A stretch of DNA of 33,978 nt from NCBI RefSeq assembly GCF_002752165.1, contig NZ_MOMB01000066.1:1-33978 (forward strand), read 5' to 3'. Both the position numbers and the translations under genes were made by a program. Source of the stretch: Erwinia sp. OLFS4 (GTDB taxonomy: Bacteria > Pseudomonadota > Gammaproteobacteria > Enterobacterales > Enterobacteriaceae). Shown here in pieces: positions 21,452 to 29,414 of the stretch (positions within the stretch are counted from its first letter, which is position 1; every line of letters begins with the position of its first letter). The notes beneath the pieces were generated by a model that worked only from the letters and a program-made list of their open reading frames with translations, had not been told where the DNA came from and made no database searches.

Positions 21452-22939
21452 TTATACCAGGTTGTGCGAGCCTTCGACTTTACGTACCCAGTCGCCTTTA
21501 CCGTAAATCAGTACGTATTTCATCACGTATTCCGGCAAGCCAGATGGCCCGGTATTTTCAACAATCTGCGCGTTGTACCAGTAGCCCTTGTCCTGAATAT
21601 CGTGCCACGCTAAATCGTCACCAGACGCATCGGCCACCGCGAGTTTCTGTACATCCGAGAGTGTTTTGCCGGGGAGGATGGTGCCGTTATTCACTGCTTT
21701 GGTCACGGCTCCGGCGATAATCATCATTGCCCTGGCCTCACCATCGCGGTTTGCAGGTACGCCGCGCGTCGCCAGCAATAAAGAAAACCATTGCTGTGCA
21801 ATGTATGCTTTTAACCATTGCTCATTGGCATGAACGCTCATGTCCAGCGGTGCGGTACCCGGCCCGCACAGGAAACCACGCTGGTAAAACGCAATATGTG
21901 AACCCGCCACCGCCGTTTCGCCGTAATAGTTGACGCGCAACTTATCCAGGTTGTCGGCATCCAGATCGGCGGTTACCTGTGCCGGGAACGTCACGCCAAA
22001 CTGACGAAACATATAGTTGGTGGTGGCGTTTGTACGGTCATAGTCCGTTGCCGCCATAACCGCCATCGGTAACGCCTGAGCATAAAAATTATCCTCGGTT
22101 TTAAGATTCAGCGCCGTTGACGCTGTACCTATCAACGCCGCGCTAAAAGCCTCCGCATCCGTTGCGGAAATATTCAGATGTAGCTGGTATTTCACGTTCT
22201 CACCTGCCACATACTGAGCAAGGGCAACGACCTGTTCGAGCGTCAGTGGGTCGATAAAAGTCGCACTGCCGAATGAATCCGAGATTTTCTCTGCCGCCAT
22301 AAAGGCTTCCAGCGGGGTTTGCGCGGTATTGCCGGGCAAGGCTTGTCCGCGAGATAAACCCATCGCATCCGCAAGAGCGGAAGACCCAACGTTGATGTTT
22401 GCTCGCTCTGGCACACCACCACCGAGTTCAAACGTGCCGCTGATAGCGATAAAAGTCACTCTGGCAGAAGCGAAAGCGGGTTCAGATTCAGCATTTAGCT
22501 TTTGCTGTACGGTCGAAGCAACATCGGCGTAGGACTTGGCCGTAGAAAGATCGATTTCGGTGAGTTCTTTACGAATATTACCGATAATCACCGTGAGTGT
22601 TCCGGTAGTGATCGCCTTCAACTCATCCAGACTGGCCGCATCCCCTCCCGAAAGCGTTGGTGCCCGACCGGTTGGTACGTAGGGTGCTACCTGCAATTCT
22701 CTCGGTTTATTGACGGGGGCCGGGCTGGTATAGCTGAAATATTGCCGGGCAAAATTCGCTTCGGGAGAGCTGGCCCCCAGAAACTCATCAATCTGACCGC
22801 TGGCGAATTCCAGCACATCACTGGATGGAATTTTTGCGTTTTGAGAGAATATGCGGCCCGTCAGTTTGCGCATCGGTACAGCAGACGCGCCAATGACCGC
22901 ACTCGCAATGCTGACATAGCGTGTTTGTTTGATTGGCAT
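21452..22939 (-). CDS. Tail sheath protein (DUF3383 family)
   Basis: The protein is 495 aa and the DUF3383 family hit is clear: N-terminal SIASAVIGASAVPMRKLTGRIFS, EFLGASSPEANFARQYFSYTSP, and C-terminal WYNAQIVENTGPSGLPEYVMKYVLIYGKGDWVRKVEGSHNLV. It forms the contractile sheath. Presence of a sheath and baseplate J makes the phage a myovirus. AAGGTTTAACC precedes ATG 22939. Confidence 0.88.
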   Translation of the reverse strand: MPIKQTRYVSIASAVIGASAVPMRKLTGRIFSQNAKIPSSDVLEFASGQIDEFLGASSPEANFARQYFSYTSPAPVNKPRELQVAPYVPTGRAPTLSGGDAASLDELKAITTGTLTVIIGNIRKELTEIDLSTAKSYADVASTVQQKLNAESEPAFASARVTFIAISGTFELGGGVPERANINVGSSALADAMGLSRGQALPGNTAQTPLEAFMAAEKISDSFGSATFIDPLTLEQVVALAQYVAGENVKYQLHLNISATDAEAFSAALIGTASTALNLKTEDNFYAQALPMAVMAATDYDRTNATTNYMFRQFGVTFPAQVTADLDADNLDKLRVNYYGETAVAGSHIAFYQRGFLCGPGTAPLDMSVHANEQWLKAYIAQQWFSLLLATRGVPANRDGEARAMMIIAGAVTKAVNNGTILPGKTLSDVQKLAVADASGDDLAWHDIQDKGYWYNAQIVENTGPSGLPEYVMKYVLIYGKGDWVRKVEGSHNLV

Positions 22940-22952
22940 GGTTAAACCTTAA

Positions 22953-23468
22953 TTAAATGCGGTGAATATCAGGATAAAGCGCTTTTACTGCTGTGGTATT
23001 TGGGAATATTTCGCGGTGGAATGTGACGTTAAAATCAAACGAGGGGTTCTGTTCATAATCCCCCTGGTCATTGATAAAATAAGGCGTTCGAATACCAGAA
23101 GCACGTTGTGCCCCCACACCCTGTTTTTTTAGTGCATCAACAAAAGGTAGCGAGTTCACTATCATTCGAACCGTGGCAGTCAGGTCGGTCGCTGTAAGTT
23201 CACTGGCATCGGAAACCAGCCCCTGAACCTGCAACGTTTTTTCTACCAACTGAGTTTCTTTGTGATTCGCATCAGTGCCAGCGACCTGATAGTTTCGTGC
23301 CTGCCATCCGTGGCCTGCCTCGTTGATGGGAAAGAACATAACAAAGCTATCTTCCCTCCCTTGCTTTGTTGACTGGAAACCGGCAACAACAGGTATCGAA
23401 AGCCCCGCATCATTCATTTGCGCCAGCATCTGGTGCCGGATGGCGATATAAACTTCGTTATCCGTCAT
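22953..23468 (-). CDS. Probable tail terminator/completion protein
   Basis: The protein is 171 aa from ATG 23468 (MTDNEVYIAIRHQMLAQM). A longer frame would need to overlap the upstream gene by over 100 bp. Text such as FVMFFPINEAGHGWQARNY and FDFNVTFHREIFPN is found in proteins encoded just before the sheath. By place it should be the tail terminator. I cannot name a family with certainty. Confidence 0.6.
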   Translation of the reverse strand: MTDNEVYIAIRHQMLAQMNDAGLSIPVVAGFQSTKQGREDSFVMFFPINEAGHGWQARNYQVAGTDANHKETQLVEKTLQVQGLVSDASELTATDLTATVRMIVNSLPFVDALKKQGVGAQRASGIRTPYFINDQGDYEQNPSFDFNVTFHREIFPNTTAVKALYPDIHRI

Positions 23469-23826
23469 AGTTTCCAGCCTCAATGCAAAGAACAGACTTC
23501 CAGCCGTCCTGTGCGTACCAGTCTGCATCACCGGTAACGTCATAGCGCTTGCCGTTGAACACCAGATAATCCGGTGCATCCCCCCGCTGGATGGCGTGAA
23601 TATCGTGCGAAGTGTAGAGCCGCCGATAAACTTTGCCGGTCACCAGCCCCATTTCCTGTACATCCTGTGTATCCACCGCCTGCCAGCTACCCGTGACCGG
23701 TTCGGGCGGATGGTATTGTGCGACCCATTTGCCAAGGTCGTCTGTAGTGCGCGACTTAAACCGATACCAGAAAGCCGTCTGCTGTGGGATCACCCGTGCG
23801 GCCACGTTGTAGAGATTGCCAAACAT
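23458..23826 (-). CDS. Probable neck/head-tail connector protein
   Basis: The protein is 122 aa from ATG 23826, chosen because GGAGGACAAATA precedes it; upstream in-frame ATGs lack a site. It reads MFGNLYNVAARVIPQQTAFWYRF, then DTQDVQEMGLVTGKVYRRLYTSHDIHAIQRGDAPDYLVFNGKRYDV, of the pattern of small head-tail stopper proteins (beta-rich, about 120 aa). It overlaps the next gene by 11 bp. The promoter of the plus-strand moron lies across its ribosome site. Confidence 0.58.
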   Translation of the reverse strand: MFGNLYNVAARVIPQQTAFWYRFKSRTTDDLGKWVAQYHPPEPVTGSWQAVDTQDVQEMGLVTGKVYRRLYTSHDIHAIQRGDAPDYLVFNGKRYDVTGDADWYAQDGWKSVLCIEAGNYDG

Positions 23827-23829
23827 TAT

Positions 23830-23858
23830 TTGTCCTCCACTGCCTGACATCATATAAG
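23830..23858 (+). promoter_or_regulatory. Sigma-70-like promoter of the second moron, plus leader hairpin
   Basis: TTGTCC (23830-23835), 17 bp, TATAAG (23853-23858, 5 of 6), directed toward the plus-strand gene at 23949. Between it and the gene is a perfect hairpin CACCCTGA (23874-23881) / TCAGGGTG (23886-23893) with loop GATA and no T-run. The -35 overlaps the ribosome site of the minus-strand gene ending at 23826. Confidence 0.5.
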
Positions 23859-23948
23859 AGCGCAGTTTTACCGCACCCTGAGATATCAGGGTGATTACAT
23901 CCCGGTTAAGAGATATATTTACAAGTTAATATGCATAAGGAAGAAACT

Positions 23949-24404
23949 ATGTTGAATCATGAAGATCCCCGCGTGGCGCTAACTGAATTTCTGCGCAGCA
24001 TTCCACACAGCCTGAGAATCGATGAATATCTGTTTATTATTTTGATGTGCCTGGGTGAGCAACCTCCTGAAGACCTGGATGCTTTCGAACCCATAATAGA
24101 AAAATACCTGTATCGAACGGGCTATGCTGGCTTCGGTGCCGTAATTTGCACCAAAACCATCCTTGACCGGAGGCTGTCGGGAGTAATGTTAAAACTTGAA
24201 CGAGCAGAAGAATCATTGAGGATGTTAACTAACTCAAACCCTGATTTTTCTCCACACCCATTACTAAGCATGCCATTGAAAAAGCGTCAATACGCTCAAG
24301 TTCTGGAACGCTGGAAAGCTCTCTCACGCGGTGCGCTATCTGACGAAAACCTTCTTTATTTCGAACAAAATCCACAAGCGCTACAGCCGGTGACAACAGC
24401 ATAA
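23949..24404 (+). CDS. Unknown plus-strand moron gene
   Basis: I do not recognise this gene. The product is 151 aa from ATG 23949 (AAGGAAG 5-6 nt upstream). It is mostly helical and acidic, MLNHEDPRVALTEFLRSIPH at the start, a hydrophobic YLFIILMCLG, and YAQVLERWKALSRGALSDENLLYF near the end. It lies alone on the plus strand of the late operon, with its own promoter, and runs antisense over most of the 24229-24429 gene. The layout is the same as for the DUF2513-type moron. A lysogen-expressed function such as exclusion or defence is possible but is only suggested by context. Confidence 0.62.
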   Translation: MLNHEDPRVALTEFLRSIPHSLRIDEYLFIILMCLGEQPPEDLDAFEPIIEKYLYRTGYAGFGAVICTKTILDRRLSGVMLKLERAEESLRMLTNSNPDFSPHPLLSMPLKKRQYAQVLERWKALSRGALSDENLLYFEQNPQALQPVTTA

Positions 24405-24429
24405 AATCGCTGATTTCTTCATCTGTCAT
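24229..24429 (-). CDS. Small phage gene antisense to the moron
   Basis: The product is 66 aa, MTDEEISDFMLLSPAVALVDF at the start. It begins at an ATGA overlap with the gene upstream (24426-24429), which supports translation. It is unrecognised. 176 bp of it are shared with the plus-strand gene on the opposite strand; either both are used or one is a shadow. The overlap with coupling favours reality, the lack of family speaks against it. Confidence 0.45.
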   Translation of the reverse strand: MTDEEISDFMLLSPAVALVDFVRNKEGFRQIAHRVRELSSVPELERIDAFSMACLVMGVEKNQGLS

Positions 24430-24887
24430 GTTTTTTCCTCCACTGCATAAGTGACCGCCTGCAACATCTGTCCGGTATCCACCAGCGGTTTTGTTGAGGC
24501 TTTACCTTTGCTGTGTCTTCTGGCTCTGCCCCGGATGGTGGATGTATCCAGCGGAGGTGTTGTCAGGGTACGAATGGCATTCTGTACATCACCCGCAGCT
24601 TTGGCTCCGATCTGATTCAACCCATCGTTAAGCGCAATACTGCCTGCAACAGAAGCATTAACGGCTTGCGAGATGAGATTTTTGTAACCAGCGACATTCT
24701 CTGCCATTGCCGGGCGCAGGAAAGGCCGGGGCGGGATGCCGCCAGCCGGATACCCAAGTTCCTGAATGGCCGCGACATAAGCAATCGGCGTACCGTCAGG
24801 GTATTTACTGTGCTCAAAAAATCCGATCTTCAACTGCTTTTTGTTCAGTTCATCGTAGACCGCTTTCAGCCTGGCAAAATTACTCAT
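24426..24887 (-). CDS. HK97 gp10-like head-tail/tail completion protein
   Basis: The protein is 153 aa. It has KIGFFEHSKYPDGTPIAYVAAIQELG followed by IPPRPFLRPAM, a hallmark of gp10-like phage connector proteins, and KPLVDTGQMLQAVTY near the end, which is also usual. It is coupled to the DUF4054 gene (ATGA 24884-24887). It works at the neck. Confidence 0.8.
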   Translation of the reverse strand: MSNFARLKAVYDELNKKQLKIGFFEHSKYPDGTPIAYVAAIQELGYPAGGIPPRPFLRPAMAENVAGYKNLISQAVNASVAGSIALNDGLNQIGAKAAGDVQNAIRTLTTPPLDTSTIRGRARRHSKGKASTKPLVDTGQMLQAVTYAVEEKT

Positions 24888-25324
24888 CGTCTTAGCCTCC
24901 CGCGCATCGGGAACCGGCCACCCACGCTACGAAAGGCTGCACGTTCTCCCATACCACCGATATAGCGCGGTACACTACAGCGTTTAATCAACGCCAGATA
25001 TTGCTGGCCGAATGGCGTCAGGTTGTACCAGTGTGACCAGTTTGAACTCGTCGGCGGCGCAGCAAATGATACGCCCACTTTATCGATCGTGGCGCTGGTC
25101 ACCGCACCTGAAGGGGATTCTCCTTTCGCCGCCATTTGACGCAACATCAACATATGTGCAACCACCAGCATCCACAGTTCGCTGGTGCAGATCCCCTGAC
25201 ATTCCGAGAAATAACAGGTTGCTGATTTTGCGATAATAAAAAGGTCATCAGCAGGCACATCGTTAAACTGCGGGTAAAGAACACGAAACGCTTCGAGGGG
25301 AAAGGTGCCAGCATCCATAATCAT
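24884..25324 (-). CDS. DUF4054 head completion/adaptor protein
   Basis: The protein is 146 aa. DUF4054 pattern: FPLEAFRVLYPQFNDVPADDL, LWMLVVAHMLMLRQMAA and the late WYNLTPFGQQYLALIKR. It belongs to the ring between portal and neck. It is coupled to the upstream gene (ATGA 25321-25324). Confidence 0.82.
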   Translation of the reverse strand: MIMDAGTFPLEAFRVLYPQFNDVPADDLFIIAKSATCYFSECQGICTSELWMLVVAHMLMLRQMAAKGESPSGAVTSATIDKVGVSFAAPPTSSNWSHWYNLTPFGQQYLALIKRCSVPRYIGGMGERAAFRSVGGRFPMRGRLRR

Positions 25325-25665
25325 TTACCTTTTTTGTTGTTTTTCGGAACCTCTTTATTTTCGGCTTCAAGAGATTCAGGCGTATCTGGCGCTGACAGGT
25401 CGCTGGCTTCCATATTGGTCGCCACTTTTTCGGGATCGGCTTTTATTTCTTCAACCGCGATAAAACCGTTTTTTTCATGTAACTGAAAAACATGATTCTT
25501 TCTAAGTAGGACGTACTGCTCGTCGGTAATATCGGTAACACGACCACGCGGGGTGTACATTTGCTTGGTCATGATATTGGCTTTTCCGGCAATAAATACC
25601 GTTCCGCCCGCTTCCAGTGCGTAATTCTGATCATTGGAAAGCGTGGAATAAACGTAGATAGGCAT
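25321..25665 (-). CDS. Small head-region protein, unknown
   Basis: The product is 114 aa. The first 75 residues form a compact beta-like domain (MPIYVYSTLSNDQNYALEAGG, ITDEQYVLLRKNHVFQLHEKNGFI); the rest is Glu/Lys/Pro-rich and ends in KNNKKGK, probably disordered. It lies right after the capsid gene and its terminator-like hairpin, where such phages often have a minor head protein. No named family is recalled with confidence. Confidence 0.6.
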   Translation of the reverse strand: MPIYVYSTLSNDQNYALEAGGTVFIAGKANIMTKQMYTPRGRVTDITDEQYVLLRKNHVFQLHEKNGFIAVEEIKADPEKVATNMEASDLSAPDTPESLEAENKEVPKNNKKGK

Positions 25666-25684
25666 GGGGAATCCTTAAAGATTA

Positions 25685-25703
25685 AGCCCTCAAATTGAGG
25701 GCT
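25685..25703 (-). terminator. Attenuator-like hairpin after the major capsid gene
   Basis: A perfect 7-bp stem AGCCCTC (25685-25691) / GAGGGCT (25697-25703) with a 5-nt loop, 5 bp after the capsid stop on the minus strand, followed by TTAATCTTT. The U-run is poor, so it may terminate partly or protect the capsid mRNA end. Confidence 0.6.
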
Positions 25704-25707
25704 GTTA

Positions 25708-26775
25708 TCAAAGACCGGTCAGGCGGGTGATCGCCCAGGGGCGGGTGACAATGACACCCGCAGTGGCGTTGGTGGCATCTTCCAGATAGCCCTTGATCTG
25801 ATTCTCAGACCCCAGCAACTGGTATTTCACCGGCACAACCTGCAAAATTGTTGCACTGGTTGCGGTAGAACCATCATCCACGCTATCGGCAAACATATAG
25901 GCAATATTTGCCCCGCCATTCGCACCTTTGAATTCGGGTGAAAAGACCTGCCGCATATTGGGATAGTTGTTGTTGATCCACTCTTTGACGGTTTCACCTT
26001 TGGCGACCGGGTTCGCTTTACCTAACGCCGAACGGAACCCCAGCGGAAGCGTCAGCGTGATAGGCATATCGTCGCGGATGATGCCACCAGAGTTCGTTTC
26101 GAGACGTGAGAACATATCGGTAATGTCCTTCGTAATCTCGTCGAACGTGGCCGTCAGCCAGGGCTTGGTTGCAGTTTCATAAGCCGGGAGGTTCGGATCG
26201 TTTAACAACCCAAAAACACGGGTAGTCGGGCTGTTAAAACCCTGATAGCCGACTCGCTCACGCCCCTGCTCCAGTGACTCAGTAGCCGCGTTGCGTTTTT
26301 CTGCTGCCGCCTCGAAACCCGCCGCCGACTGTCGTGCTTCTTCCAGCTTACCGACCTGAAAACCTTGCTCAAAACGCACGATACCGCGACGTTCCTGATC
26401 CTGTGCATAGGAAGCCAGCGGGATATTGGTATGGTCACCGTACAATTCAGGTTTGCCTACCGGCGTTGCCACGTTCAGGATGATCTCTTCATCGTGCCAC
26501 TCACCCGCGTTCATTACCCCGGTAATTTCATCCAGAACACGAACACGGGTCGCCGTGCGGATAAGACCCGGTAAAACATGTTGCAGCATTTCACGATGAA
26601 TAAGACCACCGCTTACCGCAGGGCCGGTTAACGCGGAGTCCATTGCCGCCAGACCACCGAAGCCAAGTTGCCCCAGCTCGTTGTATGTCCACTTCTGATC
26701 GGGCTTAATATTCAGCGGCCCGCGTCTGCGGATCTCACGGCCCGACATATAAAATTTTTCTTTGCTCAGGGCCAT
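25708..26775 (-). CDS. Major capsid protein (DUF2184 family)
   Basis: The protein is 355 aa from ATG 26775, with GGAGGT 7 nt upstream; an in-frame GTG at 26784 lies too close. HK97-fold DUF2184 type: LTGPAVSGGLIHREMLQHVLPGLIRTATRVRVLDEITG, a DDMPITLTLPLGFRSALG segment, and the end LLGSENQIKGYLEDATNATAGVIVTRPWAITRLTGL. It forms the shell. Confidence 0.88.
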   Translation of the reverse strand: MALSKEKFYMSGREIRRRGPLNIKPDQKWTYNELGQLGFGGLAAMDSALTGPAVSGGLIHREMLQHVLPGLIRTATRVRVLDEITGVMNAGEWHDEEIILNVATPVGKPELYGDHTNIPLASYAQDQERRGIVRFEQGFQVGKLEEARQSAAGFEAAAEKRNAATESLEQGRERVGYQGFNSPTTRVFGLLNDPNLPAYETATKPWLTATFDEITKDITDMFSRLETNSGGIIRDDMPITLTLPLGFRSALGKANPVAKGETVKEWINNNYPNMRQVFSPEFKGANGGANIAYMFADSVDDGSTATSATILQVVPVKYQLLGSENQIKGYLEDATNATAGVIVTRPWAITRLTGL

Positions 26776-26776
26776 A

Positions 26777-27274
26777 TCAGGCACCTCCAGTTGGTGCAGG
26801 GGTTGGGTACGGGATCTCGGTCAGGCGAACAAGACAGAGATGGGGTGTTTCAGCAGAGCCAACGTGACGTGATACAAAGCCAATCGCTTTGTCCCCGGCG
26901 TCCAGTGTGGCTTTAGCGGTCAGTTCACCGTCAGCGTTAAACACCACCGGCATGTTAATTGCGTTAGCAGATTCGCTAACTTCGACGTATACCTCTCCCA
27001 TAGTGAGAAACTCACCCTGAGTCCCGTTGCGGGCATATTCGGTCTCGATACGATACGCTTTCGGGTTAATCATGATCCCCGCAAACGCCCCATTACCGCC
27101 CGGCTGCACAGATTCAACACTGGCATCTTTGTAGGTATAGGCCAGACCAAACAGATTCTTTTTTTCGTCGGCTGAGTCCAGAACGGCACTGGTGGCGCGA
27201 AGTGGGCCAAAGTGGCTAACTTCACCGACTACGCCGGAGATCATGCCGTTTGCTACAGATTTCGGGATTGCCAT
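26777..27274 (-). CDS. Capsid cement/decoration protein
   Basis: The protein is 165 aa of the structural cement type: VGEVSHFGPLRATSAVLDSADEKKNLFG, AGIMINPKAYRIETEY, then GQFL/GEFLTMGEVYVEVSE and IGFVSRHVGS. These stabilise the shell from outside. The gene precedes the capsid gene by 1 bp and starts at the DUF2213 stop. Confidence 0.78.
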   Translation of the reverse strand: MAIPKSVANGMISGVVGEVSHFGPLRATSAVLDSADEKKNLFGLAYTYKDASVESVQPGGNGAFAGIMINPKAYRIETEYARNGTQGEFLTMGEVYVEVSESANAINMPVVFNADGELTAKATLDAGDKAIGFVSRHVGSAETPHLCLVRLTEIPYPTPAPTGGA

Positions 27275-28563
27275 TATTTATCGCCCCATTTATCTAAAAT
27301 TGACTGGTTGCTGACTGCCTTATCCATCGTAACAGACGGCTTTTGGGAATCCGGTACGCGCCCCTGCATCCACGCATCAAGTGCAATAGCCTCAGTGCCT
27401 TTACCACACTGAATACCCAGCTTTTCAACGCCATATTCAGCGACCTGTTGCGCCGTCATGGGCGCATGATCGAACACACCAACAAATGGCGTTAACTTCC
27501 GCGCCAGTTCATCACGGGCACCGATTTGTTTCAGCAACGCGCCGGTATCCATTGTCGGTTTACTTTTCTCCAGCTTTGCCACCTTGCGTTTCAGCGCGGC
27601 GATGGTGTCAACCGTGCCAATACTTCTGCGCAGGCGTTTAAGCCGACGACTGAGACTGTCAGTAGTCGCCTGGTCGAGATGCTCTTTCGCCTCCTCGATA
27701 GCCGATTCTGCCGACTCGATAGCCGTTTCAGCATTTTCGATAGCGGTAGGCTCCCCGGTTTCTGCTGCCTCCGATGCCGCCTCAGCCGCTTCTACCGCCG
27801 CCTCCGCACCTTCTTCTGCCGCTGCTGCCCCTTCGGCGGCTGCTGCCGGATCAACGGGGTCAGCAGGGTCTGCGGGTACAGTAGGATCGGGATCGTCCGT
27901 AGTTGGCTTACCCGCTGCCAGCGCTGCCACAACAATCTGTTTGATTTGCTCAACCTGTTCGGGGGTAAAACCACCGTCATCAGTTGTGGGCTTGTTTTTG
28001 TCATCATCTGGATTCATGTGAATGAGTTCCTTGGTATCTATGGTTATAACGTGATCCTGCACGGAGACATCGGGGCCGGTTCGCCCCTCATCCACCAGCG
28101 CAAGGTGGTTTGCTCTGATATGCCGCTGAACAGCGTCATAGGGCTGACCGTTGAAATTGCCAGGGGTGAAGTCATAGCGGCATCGATAGCCGGGCGATAA
28201 ATCTATTTTTCCGCTGCTGATATTGCTTAGTGCGGAGTTGGATAAAATTTTGATGTTTCCCCGTAAGTAGGGGTAATCGAACCAGATATTTTCACCAATG
28301 ACGCCCTGTATCCCTTTTTTCTCAGCAGGGGTAGCGTCTTTACCCAGCATTTCGTGCTCATCAATGAAGGGCATCAGCCGGAAAGAGTTGATCGTTTCTT
28401 CGCTACGTAGCTCCTCCTCCGGTCGATAGACACGATAGATACGGCTGGGGTCAGGAGCATTAATTTCAGCCCCCAGATAATCAAAAACCCCAACTTTTGA
28501 GATGGGGTTGTCTTTTACTTCCAGCCAGCCATTGAGGTCATACGTTCGTTTAGTTTCGTTCAT
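27274..28563 (-). CDS. DUF2213 protein: prohead protease/scaffold
   Basis: The protein is 429 aa. Residues 1-175 form the DUF2213 protease-like domain ([68 protein letters not shown]). Then comes an Ala/Glu/Asp/Pro-rich tract (about 210-300), with [20 protein letters not shown] and near-repeats [19 protein letters not shown], followed by a basic coiled part ([14 protein letters not shown]). A protease fused to an acidic helical scaffold is usual for capsid assembly. It starts at an ATGA overlap with the F-like gene. Confidence 0.85.
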   Translation of the reverse strand: MNETKRTYDLNGWLEVKDNPISKVGVFDYLGAEINAPDPSRIYRVYRPEEELRSEETINSFRLMPFIDEHEMLGKDATPAEKKGIQGVIGENIWFDYPYLRGNIKILSNSALSNISSGKIDLSPGYRCRYDFTPGNFNGQPYDAVQRHIRANHLALVDEGRTGPDVSVQDHVITIDTKELIHMNPDDDKNKPTTDDGGFTPEQVEQIKQIVVAALAAGKPTTDDPDPTVPADPADPVDPAAAAEGAAAAEEGAEAAVEAAEAASEAAETGEPTAIENAETAIESAESAIEEAKEHLDQATTDSLSRRLKRLRRSIGTVDTIAALKRKVAKLEKSKPTMDTGALLKQIGARDELARKLTPFVGVFDHAPMTAQQVAEYGVEKLGIQCGKGTEAIALDAWMQGRVPDSQKPSVTMDKAVSNQSILDKWGDK

Positions 28564-29414
28564 GAGGTGTCACCAAAATCCACAACCGGCGTCCAGAAGC
28601 ATTTGCAGTTGGGTAACGTACCGGGTAGGCCACGCTGACCGGTTTTTTCATCAATAACAGGGGGGTTATCCAGATCGAACGTCTGGCCGTCTAACCTGAG
28701 ATGCAGTTCCCTGGGTTCGGCGCTACCGGCTGAGTGATGCCAGACCGCTTTACGGATACCGGCTGATTTCATCCGCTCATAGTTAGATGCCGTGGTGATT
28801 TTCCGGCTCTGATCCACAGCGATAAACTGCGCCCGTTTTTCTGTCACTGTACCGGTTTGCCTGATTTCATCGAGAAGGGTTTTGGCTCCCTCGCCTGGAT
28901 GGCTGACGGATCGCAGCGCAGCGCCCTCAATCCTGCGATGAAACTGTTCAGGAATGGTTTTAATCAGCGCGACGTTTTCTGCGGTAGCAGCAGTTAGACG
29001 CTCTTTCATCTCACCCGGCATATCAGGCGTTTTTATTGTCAGCCCCCCGGATAGCGTTTTTAGTGAATCGTCCAGGTTGCGTTGCGCGGCCAGATCGGTC
29101 TGGGAAACAAACTTATCCGCTATTTCTGCCGCTTTTTTGTTGAAAATACCGTCCCATTTACGTTTCAGGCGATTCAGCCAGATACGGGTCTGGCTGGCAA
29201 CGCTGGCATCCATACCAACCGGCGCAAAGTCGTCATTCAGTTGGGTAAAGGTTGCCTGATAGTCAGCTATCATCTGGTGCACCAGTTGCGACATAGCCTG
29301 ACTGTAGCGTGTTGCCGGGGCGGCTGGATAAGCCAGTGGTTTCCCCTTCATTACCGCCTGACGGGATGCCGCCCATCTTGCCCGTTTGTCCCGGAATCTG
29401 ATTTTCTTCTTCAT
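28560..29414 (-). CDS. Head morphogenesis protein (Mu F/SPP1 gp7-like)
   Basis: The protein is 284 aa. Its C-terminal half has the phage F-like pattern [46 protein letters not shown] and LPNCKCFW at the end. It is a minor head protein linked to portal and DNA ejection. As called, its start lies 152 bp inside the portal gene in another frame; a start at 29351 (AGGCGG upstream) would reduce this to 89 bp. Confidence 0.85.
   Translation of the reverse strand: MKKKIRFRDKRARWAASRQAVMKGKPLAYPAAPATRYSQAMSQLVHQMIADYQATFTQLNDDFAPVGMDASVASQTRIWLNRLKRKWDGIFNKKAAEIADKFVSQTDLAAQRNLDDSLKTLSGGLTIKTPDMPGEMKERLTAATAENVALIKTIPEQFHRRIEGAALRSVSHPGEGAKTLLDEIRQTGTVTEKRAQFIAVDQSRKITTASNYERMKSAGIRKAVWHHSAGSAEPRELHLRLDGQTFDLDNPPVIDEKTGQRGLPGTLPNCKCFWTPVVDFGDTS

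Noticed and set aside
27526..28200. Plus-strand frames over the DUF2213 gene
   Set aside because: They are antisense to the Ala/Glu-rich tract, giving artificial Ser/Ala- and Cys/Arg-rich proteins. Low-complexity coding explains the open frames.
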